From the NCBI GenBank assembly GCA_004298555.1, contig SCQM01000149.1, positions 1 to 49,265 on the forward strand: 49,265 nucleotides of DNA, given 5' to 3'. This document shows, in pieces, positions 37,713 through 46,949 of the stretch (its first letter is position 1; each line of letters begins with the position of its first letter). Made by a program: the position numbers and the translations under genes. Source of the stretch: Actinomycetota bacterium (GTDB taxonomy: Bacteria; Actinomycetota; Acidimicrobiia; Acidimicrobiales; Acidimicrobiaceae). The notes under the pieces are model-generated. The model was not told where the DNA came from. It saw only the letters and a program-made list of their open reading frames with translations, and ran no database searches.

Positions 37713-38462
37713 ATGGGAGCGGGCGTGAGGCGCAATAACGATGAGATAGCAAAGATGCGCAAGGCGGGCAAGGTGGTCGTTGAGATCAAAGAGCGCACCA
37801 GGGCCATGGTGCGGCCTGGAATAACTACCTTGGACCTGGATAAAGTCTCCCGGGAAGTAATTGAAAAGCGCGGAGCCAAGTCGAATTTTTTGAATTATCA
37901 CGGCTTTCCCGCGACAATTTGCACATCTCCGAACTCGATGATCGTGCATGGCATTCCAGGCAGTTATCGGCTCGAGGAGGGGGACATCCTCTCTATCGAC
38001 TGTGGTGCAATTGTTGACGGTTATCACGGAGACTCGGCCTACACAGTTGGAGTCGGGACCATTTCGGCTGTTGCGCAGCATCTGATCAATGTCACGGAAC
38101 GCTCCTTGATGGCAGCTGTAGACGTGATGTTTGAAGGCAACCGCCTGCATGACATCGGCAGGGTGGTGCAAAACGTGGTTGAGGCTGAGGGCTTTAGCGT
38201 GGTGCGGGAGTATGTGGGGCATGGAATTGGTACCGCAATGCATGAGGCCCCAAGCGTGCCGAATTACTGGCCGGGAAACGCCGGACCGAAACTGAAAGTG
38301 GGAAACGTCCTAGCGGTCGAGCCAATGGTTAATGTCGGAGGTCCCGAAACGGTAACTCTTGAGGATGGATGGAGCGTAGTGACTAAAGACGGGTCACTCT
38401 CTGCCCATTTTGAACACACCATTGCGATCCTGGAAAATGGTCCAGAGGTTCTGACGATGTAA
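37713..38462 (+). CDS. map: methionine aminopeptidase, type I
   Basis: A 249-residue protein. The metal ligands are seen in order: the two Asp in DCGAIVDGYHGDSA, His in GHGIGTAMHEAP, Glu in AVEPMV and Glu in HFEHTIAI. It removes the first Met from new proteins. Length and sequence fit the short type Ia form without the N-terminal zinc extension. It follows adk after 23 bases; a 259-base gap separates it from infA. Confidence 0.96.
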   Translation: MGAGVRRNNDEIAKMRKAGKVVVEIKERTRAMVRPGITTLDLDKVSREVIEKRGAKSNFLNYHGFPATICTSPNSMIVHGIPGSYRLEEGDILSIDCGAIVDGYHGDSAYTVGVGTISAVAQHLINVTERSLMAAVDVMFEGNRLHDIGRVVQNVVEAEGFSVVREYVGHGIGTAMHEAPSVPNYWPGNAGPKLKVGNVLAVEPMVNVGGPETVTLEDGWSVVTKDGSLSAHFEHTIAILENGPEVLTM

Positions 38463-38683
38463 GGCGGCGAAACCGTATAACGATTTATAGAATGGTTTGG
38501 GTTCAAAAGCGATTGTATGGCAGGCATAATGTGCCGCACCAACTAATATAATGGTTCCTCGGATCGTTGGTAGAGCCTTGTCATACATTGGCGAAATCTG
38601 GATCTGGGAACCGTACAAAGTCGAGTACTGCACTAAACCAACCTAGTGAATAGTTCGCGCAGTTTGAATGAAGATATCGGAGA

Positions 38684-38710
38684 ATTCCAAAAGTAGTGGA
38701 ATGTTGTTTT
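38684..38710 (+). promoter_or_regulatory. hairpin with T-rich tail in front of infA
   Basis: ATTCCA and TGGAAT pair around a 7-base loop, and GTTGTTTT follows directly, ending just before the infA ribosome site AGGAGGG. The short stem makes it a weak terminator or attenuator candidate. The rest of the 259-base map-infA gap holds a TATAAT at 38547-38552 without a clear -35 partner. Confidence 0.4.
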
Positions 38711-38721
38711 AGGAGGGTGAG

Positions 38722-38946
38722 CTGACCAAGCCCAAGGAAGATGCGATCGTACTGGAAGGGACAGTAGTAGAGCCCTTGCCTAATGCTATGTTTCGTGTCG
38801 AGCTTGAGAACGGACACAAGGTGCTCGCACACAGTTCAGGGAAGATGCGCATGCACCGTATCCGTATTCTCCCTGGAGACAAAGTCCAGATTGAGCTTAC
38901 TCCTTACGACCTCACTCGAGGAAGAATAACTTACCGGTATAAATAA
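38722..38946 (+). CDS. infA: translation initiation factor IF-1, apparent CTG start
   Basis: The frame reads [20 protein letters not shown], then [20 protein letters not shown] and [11 protein letters not shown], which is IF-1 over its full length (74 residues). Between the in-frame TAG at 38710-38712 and the conserved sequence there is no ATG, GTG or TTG. The only plausible start is CTG at 38722, 4 bases after AGGAGGG. IF-1 blocks the A site and helps IF-3 reject wrong starts, so a rare start codon here may serve feedback control, as AUU does for infC in E. coli. A sequencing error at the start codon is the alternative. Confidence 0.88.
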   Translation: MTKPKEDAIVLEGTVVEPLPNAMFRVELENGHKVLAHSSGKMRMHRIRILPGDKVQIELTPYDLTRGRITYRYK

Positions 38947-39002
38947 ATGTCCGAGAACCGAAAAGGTTCGGATGCAAAATCCCGATCGATCAGGGGAATA
39001 AG

Positions 39003-39116
39003 TTGAAGGTTAGAGCTAGCGTCAAGACAATTTGTGAAAAATGCAAGGTGATCCGCCGACATGGGCGCGTTCAGGTTATTTGCGAAAATCCACGACACAA
39101 GCAACGGCAGGGTTAA
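39003..39116 (+). CDS. rpmJ: 50S ribosomal protein L36
   Basis: A 37-residue protein from TTG at 39003, with AGGGGA upstream: [20 protein letters not shown], ending NPRHKQRQG. The zinc ligands Cys, Cys, Cys and His are all present. It sits between infA and rpsM, its normal place. Confidence 0.95.
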   Translation: MKVRASVKTICEKCKVIRRHGRVQVICENPRHKQRQG

Positions 39117-39119
39117 TAG

Positions 39120-39497
39120 ATGGCACGTATAGCCGGAGTAGACATTCCAAGGGAAAAGCGGCTAGAAATTGCTTTGACCTATATCTTCGGAGTGGGTTTG
39201 ACCACTTCGCAGCAGATTTGTGAAGCTACGGGTGTTGATCCAAACACTAGGGTCAGGGATCTCACCGACGATGAAGTTTTGAAGCTGAGGACTTGGATCG
39301 AAGCCAATCTCAAAGTCGAAGGTGACCTGAGGCGGGATGTGGCCCAAGATATCAAGCGCAAAATGGAGATAGCTTCGTACCAAGGTTTGCGTCACCGTAA
39401 AGGGCTCCCTGTCCGGGGTCAAAGGACTCACACAAATGCAAGGACGCGTAAGGGTCCCAAGAAGACAGTTGCCGGCAAGAAGAAGGTACGTAAGTAA
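39120..39497 (+). CDS. rpsM: 30S ribosomal protein S13
   Basis: A 125-residue protein, [20 protein letters not shown], with the C-terminal basic tail [18 protein letters not shown] that touches P-site tRNA. S13 bridges to L5. It starts 3 bases after rpmJ and shares one base with rpsK. Confidence 0.97.
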   Translation: MARIAGVDIPREKRLEIALTYIFGVGLTTSQQICEATGVDPNTRVRDLTDDEVLKLRTWIEANLKVEGDLRRDVAQDIKRKMEIASYQGLRHRKGLPVRGQRTHTNARTRKGPKKTVAGKKKVRK

Positions 39498-39895
39498 TGG
39501 CTAAAACCAAGCCCGGAGGCCGACGCCCCAGAAAGCGCGATAGGAAGAATATTGCATACGGCGTCGCCCACATTCACTCGTCATTCAATAACACGATTGT
39601 GTCGATTACTGATCAAGAAGGAAATGTCCTCGCTTGGGCCAGTGCGGGAAACGTAGGTTTCAAAGGATCAAGGAAGTCAACGCCGTTTGCTGCTCAGCTG
39701 GCTGCTGAGGCTTGCGCAAAGAGAGCCATGGAGCATGGGGTGCGTCATGTTGATGTATTGCTAAAGGGGCCAGGATCCGGCAGGGATACTGCGCACCGTG
39801 CAATTGCCAACTCCGGCATTGAAATCAAGTCGATCAAGGATGTAACTCCAGTTCCCCACAACGGCTGCCGCCCCAAGAAGCGCCGTAGGGTCTAG
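39497..39895 (+). CDS. rpsK: 30S ribosomal protein S11
   Basis: A 132-residue protein containing [20 protein letters not shown] and the conserved end [18 protein letters not shown], a site of isoAsp formation in other bacteria. S11 lies on the platform near the mRNA exit. Confidence 0.97.
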   Translation: MAKTKPGGRRPRKRDRKNIAYGVAHIHSSFNNTIVSITDQEGNVLAWASAGNVGFKGSRKSTPFAAQLAAEACAKRAMEHGVRHVDVLLKGPGSGRDTAHRAIANSGIEIKSIKDVTPVPHNGCRPKKRRRV

Positions 39896-39912
39896 TCCGA
39901 GAAAGGAAGCAA

Positions 39913-40539
39913 GTGGCTCGTTATACCGGACCAGTGTGCCGTCTCTGCAGAAGAGAAAAAATGAAGCTTTATTTAAAAGGTCCAAAGTGCGACTCTTCAA
40001 AATGTCCGATGGAGTCTCGTCCGTTTCCGCCGGGTGTTCACGGCCGTGAGCGCAGTCGGCAGGGTTCTGAATATTTGGGCCAGCTGCGTGAAAAGCAGAA
40101 GGCGCGAAGAATTTACGGTGTCTTGGAAAAGCAGTTCGCCAACACTTATAAGGAAGCAAACCGCCAGCACGGCATTACGGGCGAAAACCTGCTTACCATG
40201 TTGGAATTGCGGATAGACAATGTCGTGTTTCGTACCGGATGGGCGGCTTCACGATCCCAGGCCCGTCAGTTTGTCCGGCATGGCCTCGTCCGTGTCAACG
40301 GCCGCAGAGTGACGATTCCCTCGCTCCGCGTACGCAAGGGCGATGTAGTTTCGCTCATTGAAAAGGCTCGAGAGTACATCGTGGTGGTTCACAATCGTGA
40401 CACCATCAGTCGACAGGTTCCTGGCTGGTTGGAGCTTGCTGCCGACGGCTTTAGCGCTACCGTTCTTAATCCGCCATTGCGCGAGCACATCGATGTTCCC
40501 GTCCGCGAGCAGCTCATAGTTGAGCTTTACTCCAAGTAG
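39913..40539 (+). CDS. rpsD: 30S ribosomal protein S4
   Basis: A 208-residue protein starting at GTG with GAAAGGAAG upstream. The N-terminus has the Cys pattern CRLCRREKMKLYLKGPKC plus a later Cys (KCPM), so it is the zinc-binding form. The S4 domain is LELRIDNVVFRTGWAASRSQ. S4 starts 30S assembly and in E. coli represses the alpha operon. Confidence 0.97.
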   Translation: MARYTGPVCRLCRREKMKLYLKGPKCDSSKCPMESRPFPPGVHGRERSRQGSEYLGQLREKQKARRIYGVLEKQFANTYKEANRQHGITGENLLTMLELRIDNVVFRTGWAASRSQARQFVRHGLVRVNGRRVTIPSLRVRKGDVVSLIEKAREYIVVVHNRDTISRQVPGWLELAADGFSATVLNPPLREHIDVPVREQLIVELYSK

Positions 40540-40557
40540 ACGATCTAAGGAGATACG

Positions 40558-41496
40558 TTGCTCTTTATTCAGAGGCCTTCTGTTGAGGAATTGGGAGAAC
40601 AGGTCGGCAACCGCCAAAAGTTTGCAATTGGTCCGCTAGAGCCTGGCTTTGGCCACACCATTGGCAACTCTCTTCGGCGTGCGCTGCTGTCCTCCATCCC
40701 AGGAGCGGCTCTAACTCAGGTGCGCTTCGATGAAGCGTTGCATGAGTTCACCACCCTTCCCGGCGTGAAAGAGGATGTCACAGACATCATGCTGAACCTG
40801 AAGGATATCGTCTTTAGGAGCTACTCTGACGAGCCGGTGACAATCCGCCTGGATGTCAGGGGACCGGGCACCGTCAGGGCGGGGGATTTTCAGCTCACAT
40901 CTGACGTGGAGATCGTAAACCCTGATCTCGCGCTGGCGACTCTCTCTGCGAAGGGCCGGCTGGCCCTGGACGCCACGGTTGACAAAGGTCGGGGTTACCG
41001 GTCGGCGGAAAGAAATAAGACAACTTCGGTCATTGGCGTGATTCCAGTTGATTCGATTTTTTCACCGATTCGCCGGGTAATGATCACGGTTGAGCCAACC
41101 CGCGTGGAGCAGTCCAACGATTATGACATGCTGATTCTGGACATCGAAAGCGATGGTTCGATAACGCCAATTGAATCACTTGCCTCTGCCGGAGACACTT
41201 TGAGGACCCTCTTTGGTGTGATCGCCGATATGAGTGAGAACCCGATGGGCCTCGAGCTATCTGAAATAATCGAAGAGGAAGAGATATCGCCAGATCTGAG
41301 CTTGCCAATTGAGGAGCTTGATCTGACCGAAAGACCCCGCAACTGCTTGAAGCGGGCGCAAATCAACACCATCGGCGAGTTGATCCTGAGAACTGCCGAC
41401 GATCTGCTTTCAATTACAAACTTCGGTCAGAAGTCACTTGACGAGGTTACGTCGCGTTTGCAAGAGCGCGGGCTTTTGCTAAAGAGTAAGGATTAG
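40558..41496 (+). CDS. rpoA: RNA polymerase alpha subunit
   Basis: A 312-residue protein from TTG at 40558, with AAGGAG upstream. The N-terminal domain includes [20 protein letters not shown], which drives dimer formation and core assembly; the C-terminal domain includes [20 protein letters not shown] and [18 protein letters not shown], which bind UP elements and activators. It sits after rpsD in the alpha operon order. Confidence 0.98.
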   Translation: MLFIQRPSVEELGEQVGNRQKFAIGPLEPGFGHTIGNSLRRALLSSIPGAALTQVRFDEALHEFTTLPGVKEDVTDIMLNLKDIVFRSYSDEPVTIRLDVRGPGTVRAGDFQLTSDVEIVNPDLALATLSAKGRLALDATVDKGRGYRSAERNKTTSVIGVIPVDSIFSPIRRVMITVEPTRVEQSNDYDMLILDIESDGSITPIESLASAGDTLRTLFGVIADMSENPMGLELSEIIEEEEISPDLSLPIEELDLTERPRNCLKRAQINTIGELILRTADDLLSITNFGQKSLDEVTSRLQERGLLLKSKD

Positions 41497-41498
41497 AA

Positions 41499-41852
41499 AT
41501 GCCAGGACGTCCAAAGAAGGGCCGCCGCTTTGGCGGTGACGCTCAACACCAAAAGGCAATCATGTCGAACCTTGCAGCTTCATTGTTTGCAGCTGAGTCG
41601 ATTGTGACTACCGAGGCAAAGGCTAAGGCACTTCGTCCGGTTGCCGAAAAGCTGATCACGAAAGCAAAAACTGGCGGTCTTCACAATCACCGTTTGGTGA
41701 TGTCATTTCTTAGGGATAAGGATATGGCTCATAAGCTTTTTGAAGAGATTGGCCCACGCTACGAGAGCCGTTCCGGTGGTTACACCCGCGTGTTAAAGAT
41801 CGGAACCCGTCATGGGGATAATGCTGCCATGGCGGTCATTGAACTTGTGTGA
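41499..41852 (+). CDS. rplQ: 50S ribosomal protein L17
   Basis: A 117-residue protein: [20 protein letters not shown], then [21 protein letters not shown]17 lies near the tunnel exit. It starts 2 bases after rpoA and overlaps the truA start by 4 bases. Confidence 0.97.
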   Translation: MPGRPKKGRRFGGDAQHQKAIMSNLAASLFAAESIVTTEAKAKALRPVAEKLITKAKTGGLHNHRLVMSFLRDKDMAHKLFEEIGPRYESRSGGYTRVLKIGTRHGDNAAMAVIELV

Positions 41853-42694
41853 TTGATTCTTCGGAATCCCGTGAGATCCACGTTGCCGACCGAGAAGGCC
41901 GGGACGTGGATCTTTTGCATTTCGATACGATAAACATTGCCGCGGTAGTCTCCTATGTTGGCACCGGATATTCCGGATTTGCGTTTCAAGAGGGACAATC
42001 AACGGTGGCGGGGGAACTCCTTCGGGTCATCGAAATCTGCGTCGGGATGAAGCCGCGGCTCAGCGTAGCTGGGCGAACGGACGCCGGAGTGCATGCTCGG
42101 GGCCAGGTCATTTCTTTTAGATTGAGAGCTGATATCCGGTTTTCAACTGCGAGATTTGTCAGGTCGATGAATTCTCTTCTTGACCCGCGCGTGTCTGTGC
42201 GTGCCGCATGGGTAGCCAGTGATGATTTTGATGCCAGATTTTCAGCCCGTTACCGAAAATATCGTTACCGCATCGCCTATGGGTCCGCGCCCGATCCTTT
42301 TGTGAGCAGCACTGTGTGGCTTTTAAGGGATCGGCTGGAGGTTGCAAAGATGAGGGAGGCGGCTGAATATCTGTTGGGCGAACATGACTTTTCCAGCTTC
42401 TGCCGAAAGGATCCCAATGGAGGTTCGCTGACGCGCCGCATAGATGAGATAGCTATCGAATCAGATTCCGATGGGCTGGATATATGGATCACAGCATCGT
42501 CGTTCTGCCACCAGATGGTCAGATCTATTGTTGGTCTTTTTTACCAGGTTGGAACCGGGAAGTTAAAACCCGAATACGCTGAGAGCGCGCTCAGCGCCCG
42601 GGATCGTTCCAAGGTGAAGTTGTTGGCCCCTGCCATGGGTCTCGTTCTGTGGGAGGTCGGCTACGATAACGGGGTAATTCCGGAGTGGAGTTGA
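41849..42694 (+). CDS. truA: tRNA pseudouridine(38-40) synthase TruA
   Basis: A 281-residue protein from GTG at 41849 that overlaps the rplQ stop (GTGA). The catalytic Asp is Asp78 in [17 protein letters not shown]; other family parts are [11 protein letters not shown] and [19 protein letters not shown]. About 25 residues precede the usual start of the family. It isomerises U38-40 in the anticodon arm of many tRNAs. Confidence 0.95.
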   Translation: MIDSSESREIHVADREGRDVDLLHFDTINIAAVVSYVGTGYSGFAFQEGQSTVAGELLRVIEICVGMKPRLSVAGRTDAGVHARGQVISFRLRADIRFSTARFVRSMNSLLDPRVSVRAAWVASDDFDARFSARYRKYRYRIAYGSAPDPFVSSTVWLLRDRLEVAKMREAAEYLLGEHDFSSFCRKDPNGGSLTRRIDEIAIESDSDGLDIWITASSFCHQMVRSIVGLFYQVGTGKLKPEYAESALSARDRSKVKLLAPAMGLVLWEVGYDNGVIPEWS

Positions 42695-42737
42695 CCATTA
42701 ATATCGGACCTGTTAGTGCTGGTGTTTTGAGATAATC

Positions 42738-42755
42738 CGGTATTATTGAATACCG
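42738..42755 (+). promoter_or_regulatory. small hairpin in the rplM leader
   Basis: CGGTATT and AATACCG pair perfectly around ATTG, about 85 bases before rplM. It may be part of a leader structure or a factor-binding palindrome. No clear promoter could be assigned in this 144-base gap. Confidence 0.35.
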
Positions 42756-42838
42756 TGTCGAATTTCTGTCGTTCTGTATGGGCGGCAGAAGAGGAAGATC
42801 CCTCTCGACGAAGTTTCCAGTTTTCATGCGAGGAATAA

Positions 42839-43288
42839 ATGCGTACCTACTCGACGAAGCCAGCGGATATTAAGCGCGTGTGGCATGTTATCGATGCCGA
42901 GGATCTAGTGCTGGGTCGTTTGAGCACAGTCGCGGCGGGCTTGCTTCGTGGCAAGCACAAGGCAATATATGCTCCACATCTCGATACCGGTGATTATGTG
43001 ATTGTGGTCAACGCCGCAAAAGTTGTTATGAGTGCCAACAAAGCCGAGCGCAAGTTCGATTACCGCCACTCTGGATATCCTGGCGCGTTGACGACAACCA
43101 GCTATGCCGACCTTTTGGCCACAAAGCCGGAGTTTGTTGTAGAGAAGTCGATCAAAGGAATGCTTCCCCATAACCGCCTTGGGCGCGCAATGGCAAAGAA
43201 GCTAAAGGTTTACTCTGGGCCCGAGCATCCACATGCCGCCCAGGGACCCGTTCCCTATGTAATTTCAGATGCCCGCAAAGTTTCGTAA
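42839..43288 (+). CDS. rplM: 50S ribosomal protein L13
   Basis: A 149-residue protein with [20 protein letters not shown] and [21 protein letters not shown]13 is an early 50S assembly protein. GAGGAA precedes the ATG. rpsI follows after 14 bases, the conserved pair. Confidence 0.97.
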   Translation: MRTYSTKPADIKRVWHVIDAEDLVLGRLSTVAAGLLRGKHKAIYAPHLDTGDYVIVVNAAKVVMSANKAERKFDYRHSGYPGALTTTSYADLLATKPEFVVEKSIKGMLPHNRLGRAMAKKLKVYSGPEHPHAAQGPVPYVISDARKVS

Positions 43289-43302
43289 GGATGAATGAAT
43301 AG

Positions 43303-43695
43303 ATGCCTACTCCATTATCACAGTCAACAGGACGGCGCAAGGAGGCGGTTGCCCGCGTTCGGCTTCGACCAGGAACCGGTGCCATAACTATCAACAAGAG
43401 GGCGATCGAAGAGTACTTCCCGTCTTTGGCCCAGAGGAATCTGGCTACCGAACCTTTGCGGGTTGCCAATGTTGTCGGAAACTATGACATCGATGCAACC
43501 ATCGACGGCGGAGGACTTTCTGGACAGGCAGGTGCGCTACGGCTTGGAATTGCTCGTGGAATAATCGAGATCTCTCCGGATCTTCGCACAGCAATGAAGC
43601 GGGCTGGATTCCTAACCAGAGACGCTCGTGAAAAAGAATCAAAGAAGTACGGCCTGAAGAAGGCAAGGAAGGCTCCCCAGTACTCGAAGAGATAA
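43303..43695 (+). CDS. rpsI: 30S ribosomal protein S9
   Basis: A 130-residue protein: [40 protein letters not shown], and the end [11 protein letters not shown] whose last Arg reaches P-site tRNA. It is followed by glmM after 7 bases, an arrangement common in actinobacteria. Confidence 0.97.
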   Translation: MPTPLSQSTGRRKEAVARVRLRPGTGAITINKRAIEEYFPSLAQRNLATEPLRVANVVGNYDIDATIDGGGLSGQAGALRLGIARGIIEISPDLRTAMKRAGFLTRDAREKESKKYGLKKARKAPQYSKR

Positions 43696-43702
43696 TCTAG
43701 AT

Positions 43703-45019
43703 ATGCTCGAGTTCGGGACTGACGGCGTTAGGGGAAGAGCGAATCAGGAGTTGACTCCTGAGTTCGCTCTTTCTTTTGGGCGGGCTCTAGCCAATGTGTT
43801 TGAGCCGGAGATCGTCGTAATTGGGCGGGACACGCGGATTTCCGGAGCGATGCTCTCCAATGCCGTAGCTGCAGGCCTGAGCTCTTCAGGAGTGTCTGTA
43901 GTCGATTTAGGAGTGATTCCCACTCCTGGGGTCGCCTATGTGGCGGCCAAACGAAATGTGGCCGGAGTGGTAATTTCAGCGTCGCACAATCCCTATGAGG
44001 ACAACGGCATTAAAGTATTTGGTCCTGGCGGGATGAAACTCGAAGATGACTTGGAGGCGCAGATCCAGTCACATATCCTTTCGGGAACGTTCAGTCCTTC
44101 ATCAGTCGAGGTCGGAGAGATTGTTCTGGATGCCACAGCACTGGATGAATATAGCTCATATCTTCTGTCGAACTGCGGTGCATCCGAGTCGAACCGACTC
44201 AAGGTAGTCATTGACTGCTCCAATGGCGCAGCAGTATCAGTGGCCCCCGGATTGTTCTCAGCATTAAATTTGGATGTCCATTTCATTGGCGTAACCCCGA
44301 GCGGCAAAAATATCAATGAAAATTGCGGGTCTGTGTATCCAGAAGCGCTGATCGAGAGGGTCCTCGGTCTCCAAGCTGACTTTGGAATGGCCTTTGACGG
44401 CGATGCAGACCGGATGTTGGCGGTTGACGCAAACGGCAACCTGGTTGATGGCGACCAGCTGATGGCTATCTTCGCCCTCGACCTGAAATCCAGGTCCATG
44501 CTCAGGGGAGAATCTGTGGTGGTCACGGTCATGAGCAATCTCGGATTTCGTCAAGCTATGGCCAAAAACGGAATCAAAGTACATGTGACCCAGGTCGGTG
44601 ACAGATACGTGCTGAGAACCCTGGAGGAAGAAAGACTAGTTTTGGGGGGCGAACAATCGGGTCATATCATTTTCAGGGATGTCGCAACTACCGGGGATGG
44701 CTTGTTAAGTGCCGTGAAGCTGGTTGAATTGATCAGCCGAAGGAGCCGGACCCTGGCCGACCTTGCTAACGATGCTATGGTGAAGTTGCCGCAGTCGATG
44801 GTATCAATCGAGTTTGAAGATCCCAAGCGCATTGATAGCATGCCTGAACTGGCGGAGCTGATCGCCAAGCTGGAGCATTCCATGGCTGATTCTGGCAGGA
44901 TATTGGTGCGGGCAAGTGGCACTGAGCCCAAGGTACGGATAATGGCAGAGGCAGCGACAAGGGAGCTGGCTGATGCAGTTGTATTTGAGATTCGCCAATT
45001 TCTGGAAAGATTCCGTTAA
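43703..45019 (+). CDS. glmM: phosphoglucosamine mutase
   Basis: A 438-residue protein. The phosphorylated Ser is Ser94 in ISASHNPYEDNGIKVFG, the magnesium loop is DGDADRM, and the sugar-binding GGEQSGHI and phosphate-binding RASGTEPKVRIM follow. It turns glucosamine-6-phosphate into glucosamine-1-phosphate for UDP-GlcNAc and peptidoglycan. It probably shares a transcript with rplM-rpsI, which ties wall precursor supply to ribosome synthesis. glmS, the preceding enzyme of the pathway, lies 85 bases downstream. Confidence 0.96.
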   Translation: MLEFGTDGVRGRANQELTPEFALSFGRALANVFEPEIVVIGRDTRISGAMLSNAVAAGLSSSGVSVVDLGVIPTPGVAYVAAKRNVAGVVISASHNPYEDNGIKVFGPGGMKLEDDLEAQIQSHILSGTFSPSSVEVGEIVLDATALDEYSSYLLSNCGASESNRLKVVIDCSNGAAVSVAPGLFSALNLDVHFIGVTPSGKNINENCGSVYPEALIERVLGLQADFGMAFDGDADRMLAVDANGNLVDGDQLMAIFALDLKSRSMLRGESVVVTVMSNLGFRQAMAKNGIKVHVTQVGDRYVLRTLEEERLVLGGEQSGHIIFRDVATTGDGLLSAVKLVELISRRSRTLADLANDAMVKLPQSMVSIEFEDPKRIDSMPELAELIAKLEHSMADSGRILVRASGTEPKVRIMAEAATRELADAVVFEIRQFLERFR

Positions 45020-45104
45020 GCCGTAAAAATCCTTCTGCCTAACCGTCTCCTCTGCAGCTTTCCTTGGCAGCAGTTCCCGGACCAGTGAGCCTAGACTCGT
45101 ACCC

Positions 45105-46949
45105 ATGTGTGGAATAATTGCGTCTACTGGTGAAGCTGCAAGTCTCAATGATCTGGTAGAGGGACTGGCCCGGCTTGAATACCGTGGATATGATTCAGCC
45201 GGAGTTGCAGTCACCAGAGAAGATGGCACTATGGATAGAATCCGCGCTGTCGATGGCACAGCCTCTCTGAAGTTGCTTGCTGAGCTGGCAAACGACAAGT
45301 CTGATGGGTATATAGCAGGCCTGGGGCATACCCGGTGGGCAACCCATGGAAGAGTAACAACCGACAACGCACATCCTCATTTCGACTGTACCGGTGGGTT
45401 AGGAGTCGTTCACAACGGGATAGTTGAAAATTTCAGGGAACTCAAAAATGAATTAGAGGGATCTGGCCACGTATTCAGTTCTCAAACCGATACGGAAGTC
45501 ATTGCGCATCTGCTTGAGGACTATTTAAAAGATGGAGCAATCCTCAAGGACGCAGTGGCTGCGTCAATGTCACGGCTACGCGGGGCCATGTCATTTGTCG
45601 CACTTGATGCAAATTATCCAAGCGTTTTGGTGGCAACCAAGCGGATGGCCCCTCTGGTTGTAGGATCTGGCAGCCACGTAAATTTCGTAGCATCTGATAT
45701 TCCAGCTATTTTGGGTAAGGCTGATACCTTTTACCAAGTTGGCGACGACCAGGTCGTTGTAGTCTCTCCTGACGGGATCTCACTTTCCGACCTTTTTGGA
45801 AACCCGATGGAACTCGCTGAGATCGAAGTGCAATGGGACCTTGAAGCCGCTGCCAGAGGCGGATTTCGTGACTTCATGTCAAAGGAGATTTTCGAGCAGC
45901 CTGCCGCAGTGAGGGATACGTTGCTCGGAAGACTCAATCAGGAGGGTGAGATCGTTTTGGATGAAATGAGGCTCGATCCTGATGAGCTTCGTAAGATCAA
46001 CAAGATTTTCATTGTTGGATGTGGTACCTCTTATCATGCCGGAATGGTGGCAAAATACGCAATTGAGCACTGGACCCGGATACCTGTTGAGCTCGACATT
46101 TCTTCGGAATTCAGATACAGGGATCCAGTCTTGGACAAGGAGACTTTGGTCATTGGAGTTAGCCAGTCGGGTGAGACTCTCGACACTATGGCAGCCATGA
46201 GCGAAGCCGCAAAACTGGGCGCTAAGACGCTTGTGGTGTCGAACGTGATGGGCTCTTCGATGGCGAGGGCCGCCGACGCTGTTCTCTATACCCGTGCAGG
46301 ACCGGAAATAGGCGTTGCTGCAACCAAAACCCATACTGCCCAGATCGCGGCACTCCTGCTGATGGCACTGTATTTAGCTCAGGTTCGCCACAGCCTGGAT
46401 CCGCATGAAGTCGCCAGGGTCTTTTCGGACATGGTTATGCTGCCGGAGAAAATTCAGAAAGTCTTGACTAGCGACGCATCCATTGAAGAAGTCGCCCAGG
46501 CCATGGTCGGTGTAAAGAGGTTCTACTTCATCGGGCGGCATGTCGGATATCCTGTAGCCCTGGAGGGCGCACTCAAGCTGAAAGAAATTAGTTATCTGCC
46601 TGCAGAGGGTTATCCGGCGGGCGAACTGAAGCATGGCCCAATCGCGATGATTGACGCGGACGCCGTCGTTTTCGGCATGGCAACCCGCACCCGCTTGTGG
46701 GAAAAGACGATATCGAACGTTGAAGAGGTCAGGGTAAGGGGAGCGCAAATCATTTTGGTTGCCAACGAAGGGGATTCCGAATCGGCAGCTCTTGGCGATG
46801 CAATTTTTGAAGTCCCAGAGACGCATCCATTGCTCGCACCAGTCTTGGATGTTATCCCGCTTCAATTATTTGCTTACCATTTGGCGGTATCACTGGGCAA
46901 TGACGTGGATCGGCCTAGGAATTTAGCCAAAACGGTTACCGTCGAATAG
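45105..46949 (+). CDS. glmS: glutamine-fructose-6-phosphate aminotransferase
   Basis: A 614-residue protein. Cys2 of MCGIIASTGEA is the glutaminase nucleophile, and GHTRWATHGRV and HNGIVENF belong to the same domain. Two SIS sugar-isomerase domains follow: one starts near VGCGTSYHAGM with SQSGETLDT, the second includes GRHVGYPVALEGALKLKEIS. The end LAKTVTVE is typical. It makes glucosamine-6-phosphate from fructose-6-phosphate and glutamine. The last 27 bases overlap the convergent glycosyltransferase gene. No glmS ribozyme is seen upstream. Confidence 0.97.
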   Translation: MCGIIASTGEAASLNDLVEGLARLEYRGYDSAGVAVTREDGTMDRIRAVDGTASLKLLAELANDKSDGYIAGLGHTRWATHGRVTTDNAHPHFDCTGGLGVVHNGIVENFRELKNELEGSGHVFSSQTDTEVIAHLLEDYLKDGAILKDAVAASMSRLRGAMSFVALDANYPSVLVATKRMAPLVVGSGSHVNFVASDIPAILGKADTFYQVGDDQVVVVSPDGISLSDLFGNPMELAEIEVQWDLEAAARGGFRDFMSKEIFEQPAAVRDTLLGRLNQEGEIVLDEMRLDPDELRKINKIFIVGCGTSYHAGMVAKYAIEHWTRIPVELDISSEFRYRDPVLDKETLVIGVSQSGETLDTMAAMSEAAKLGAKTLVVSNVMGSSMARAADAVLYTRAGPEIGVAATKTHTAQIAALLLMALYLAQVRHSLDPHEVARVFSDMVMLPEKIQKVLTSDASIEEVAQAMVGVKRFYFIGRHVGYPVALEGALKLKEISYLPAEGYPAGELKHGPIAMIDADAVVFGMATRTRLWEKTISNVEEVRVRGAQIILVANEGDSESAALGDAIFEVPETHPLLAPVLDVIPLQLFAYHLAVSLGNDVDRPRNLAKTVTVE

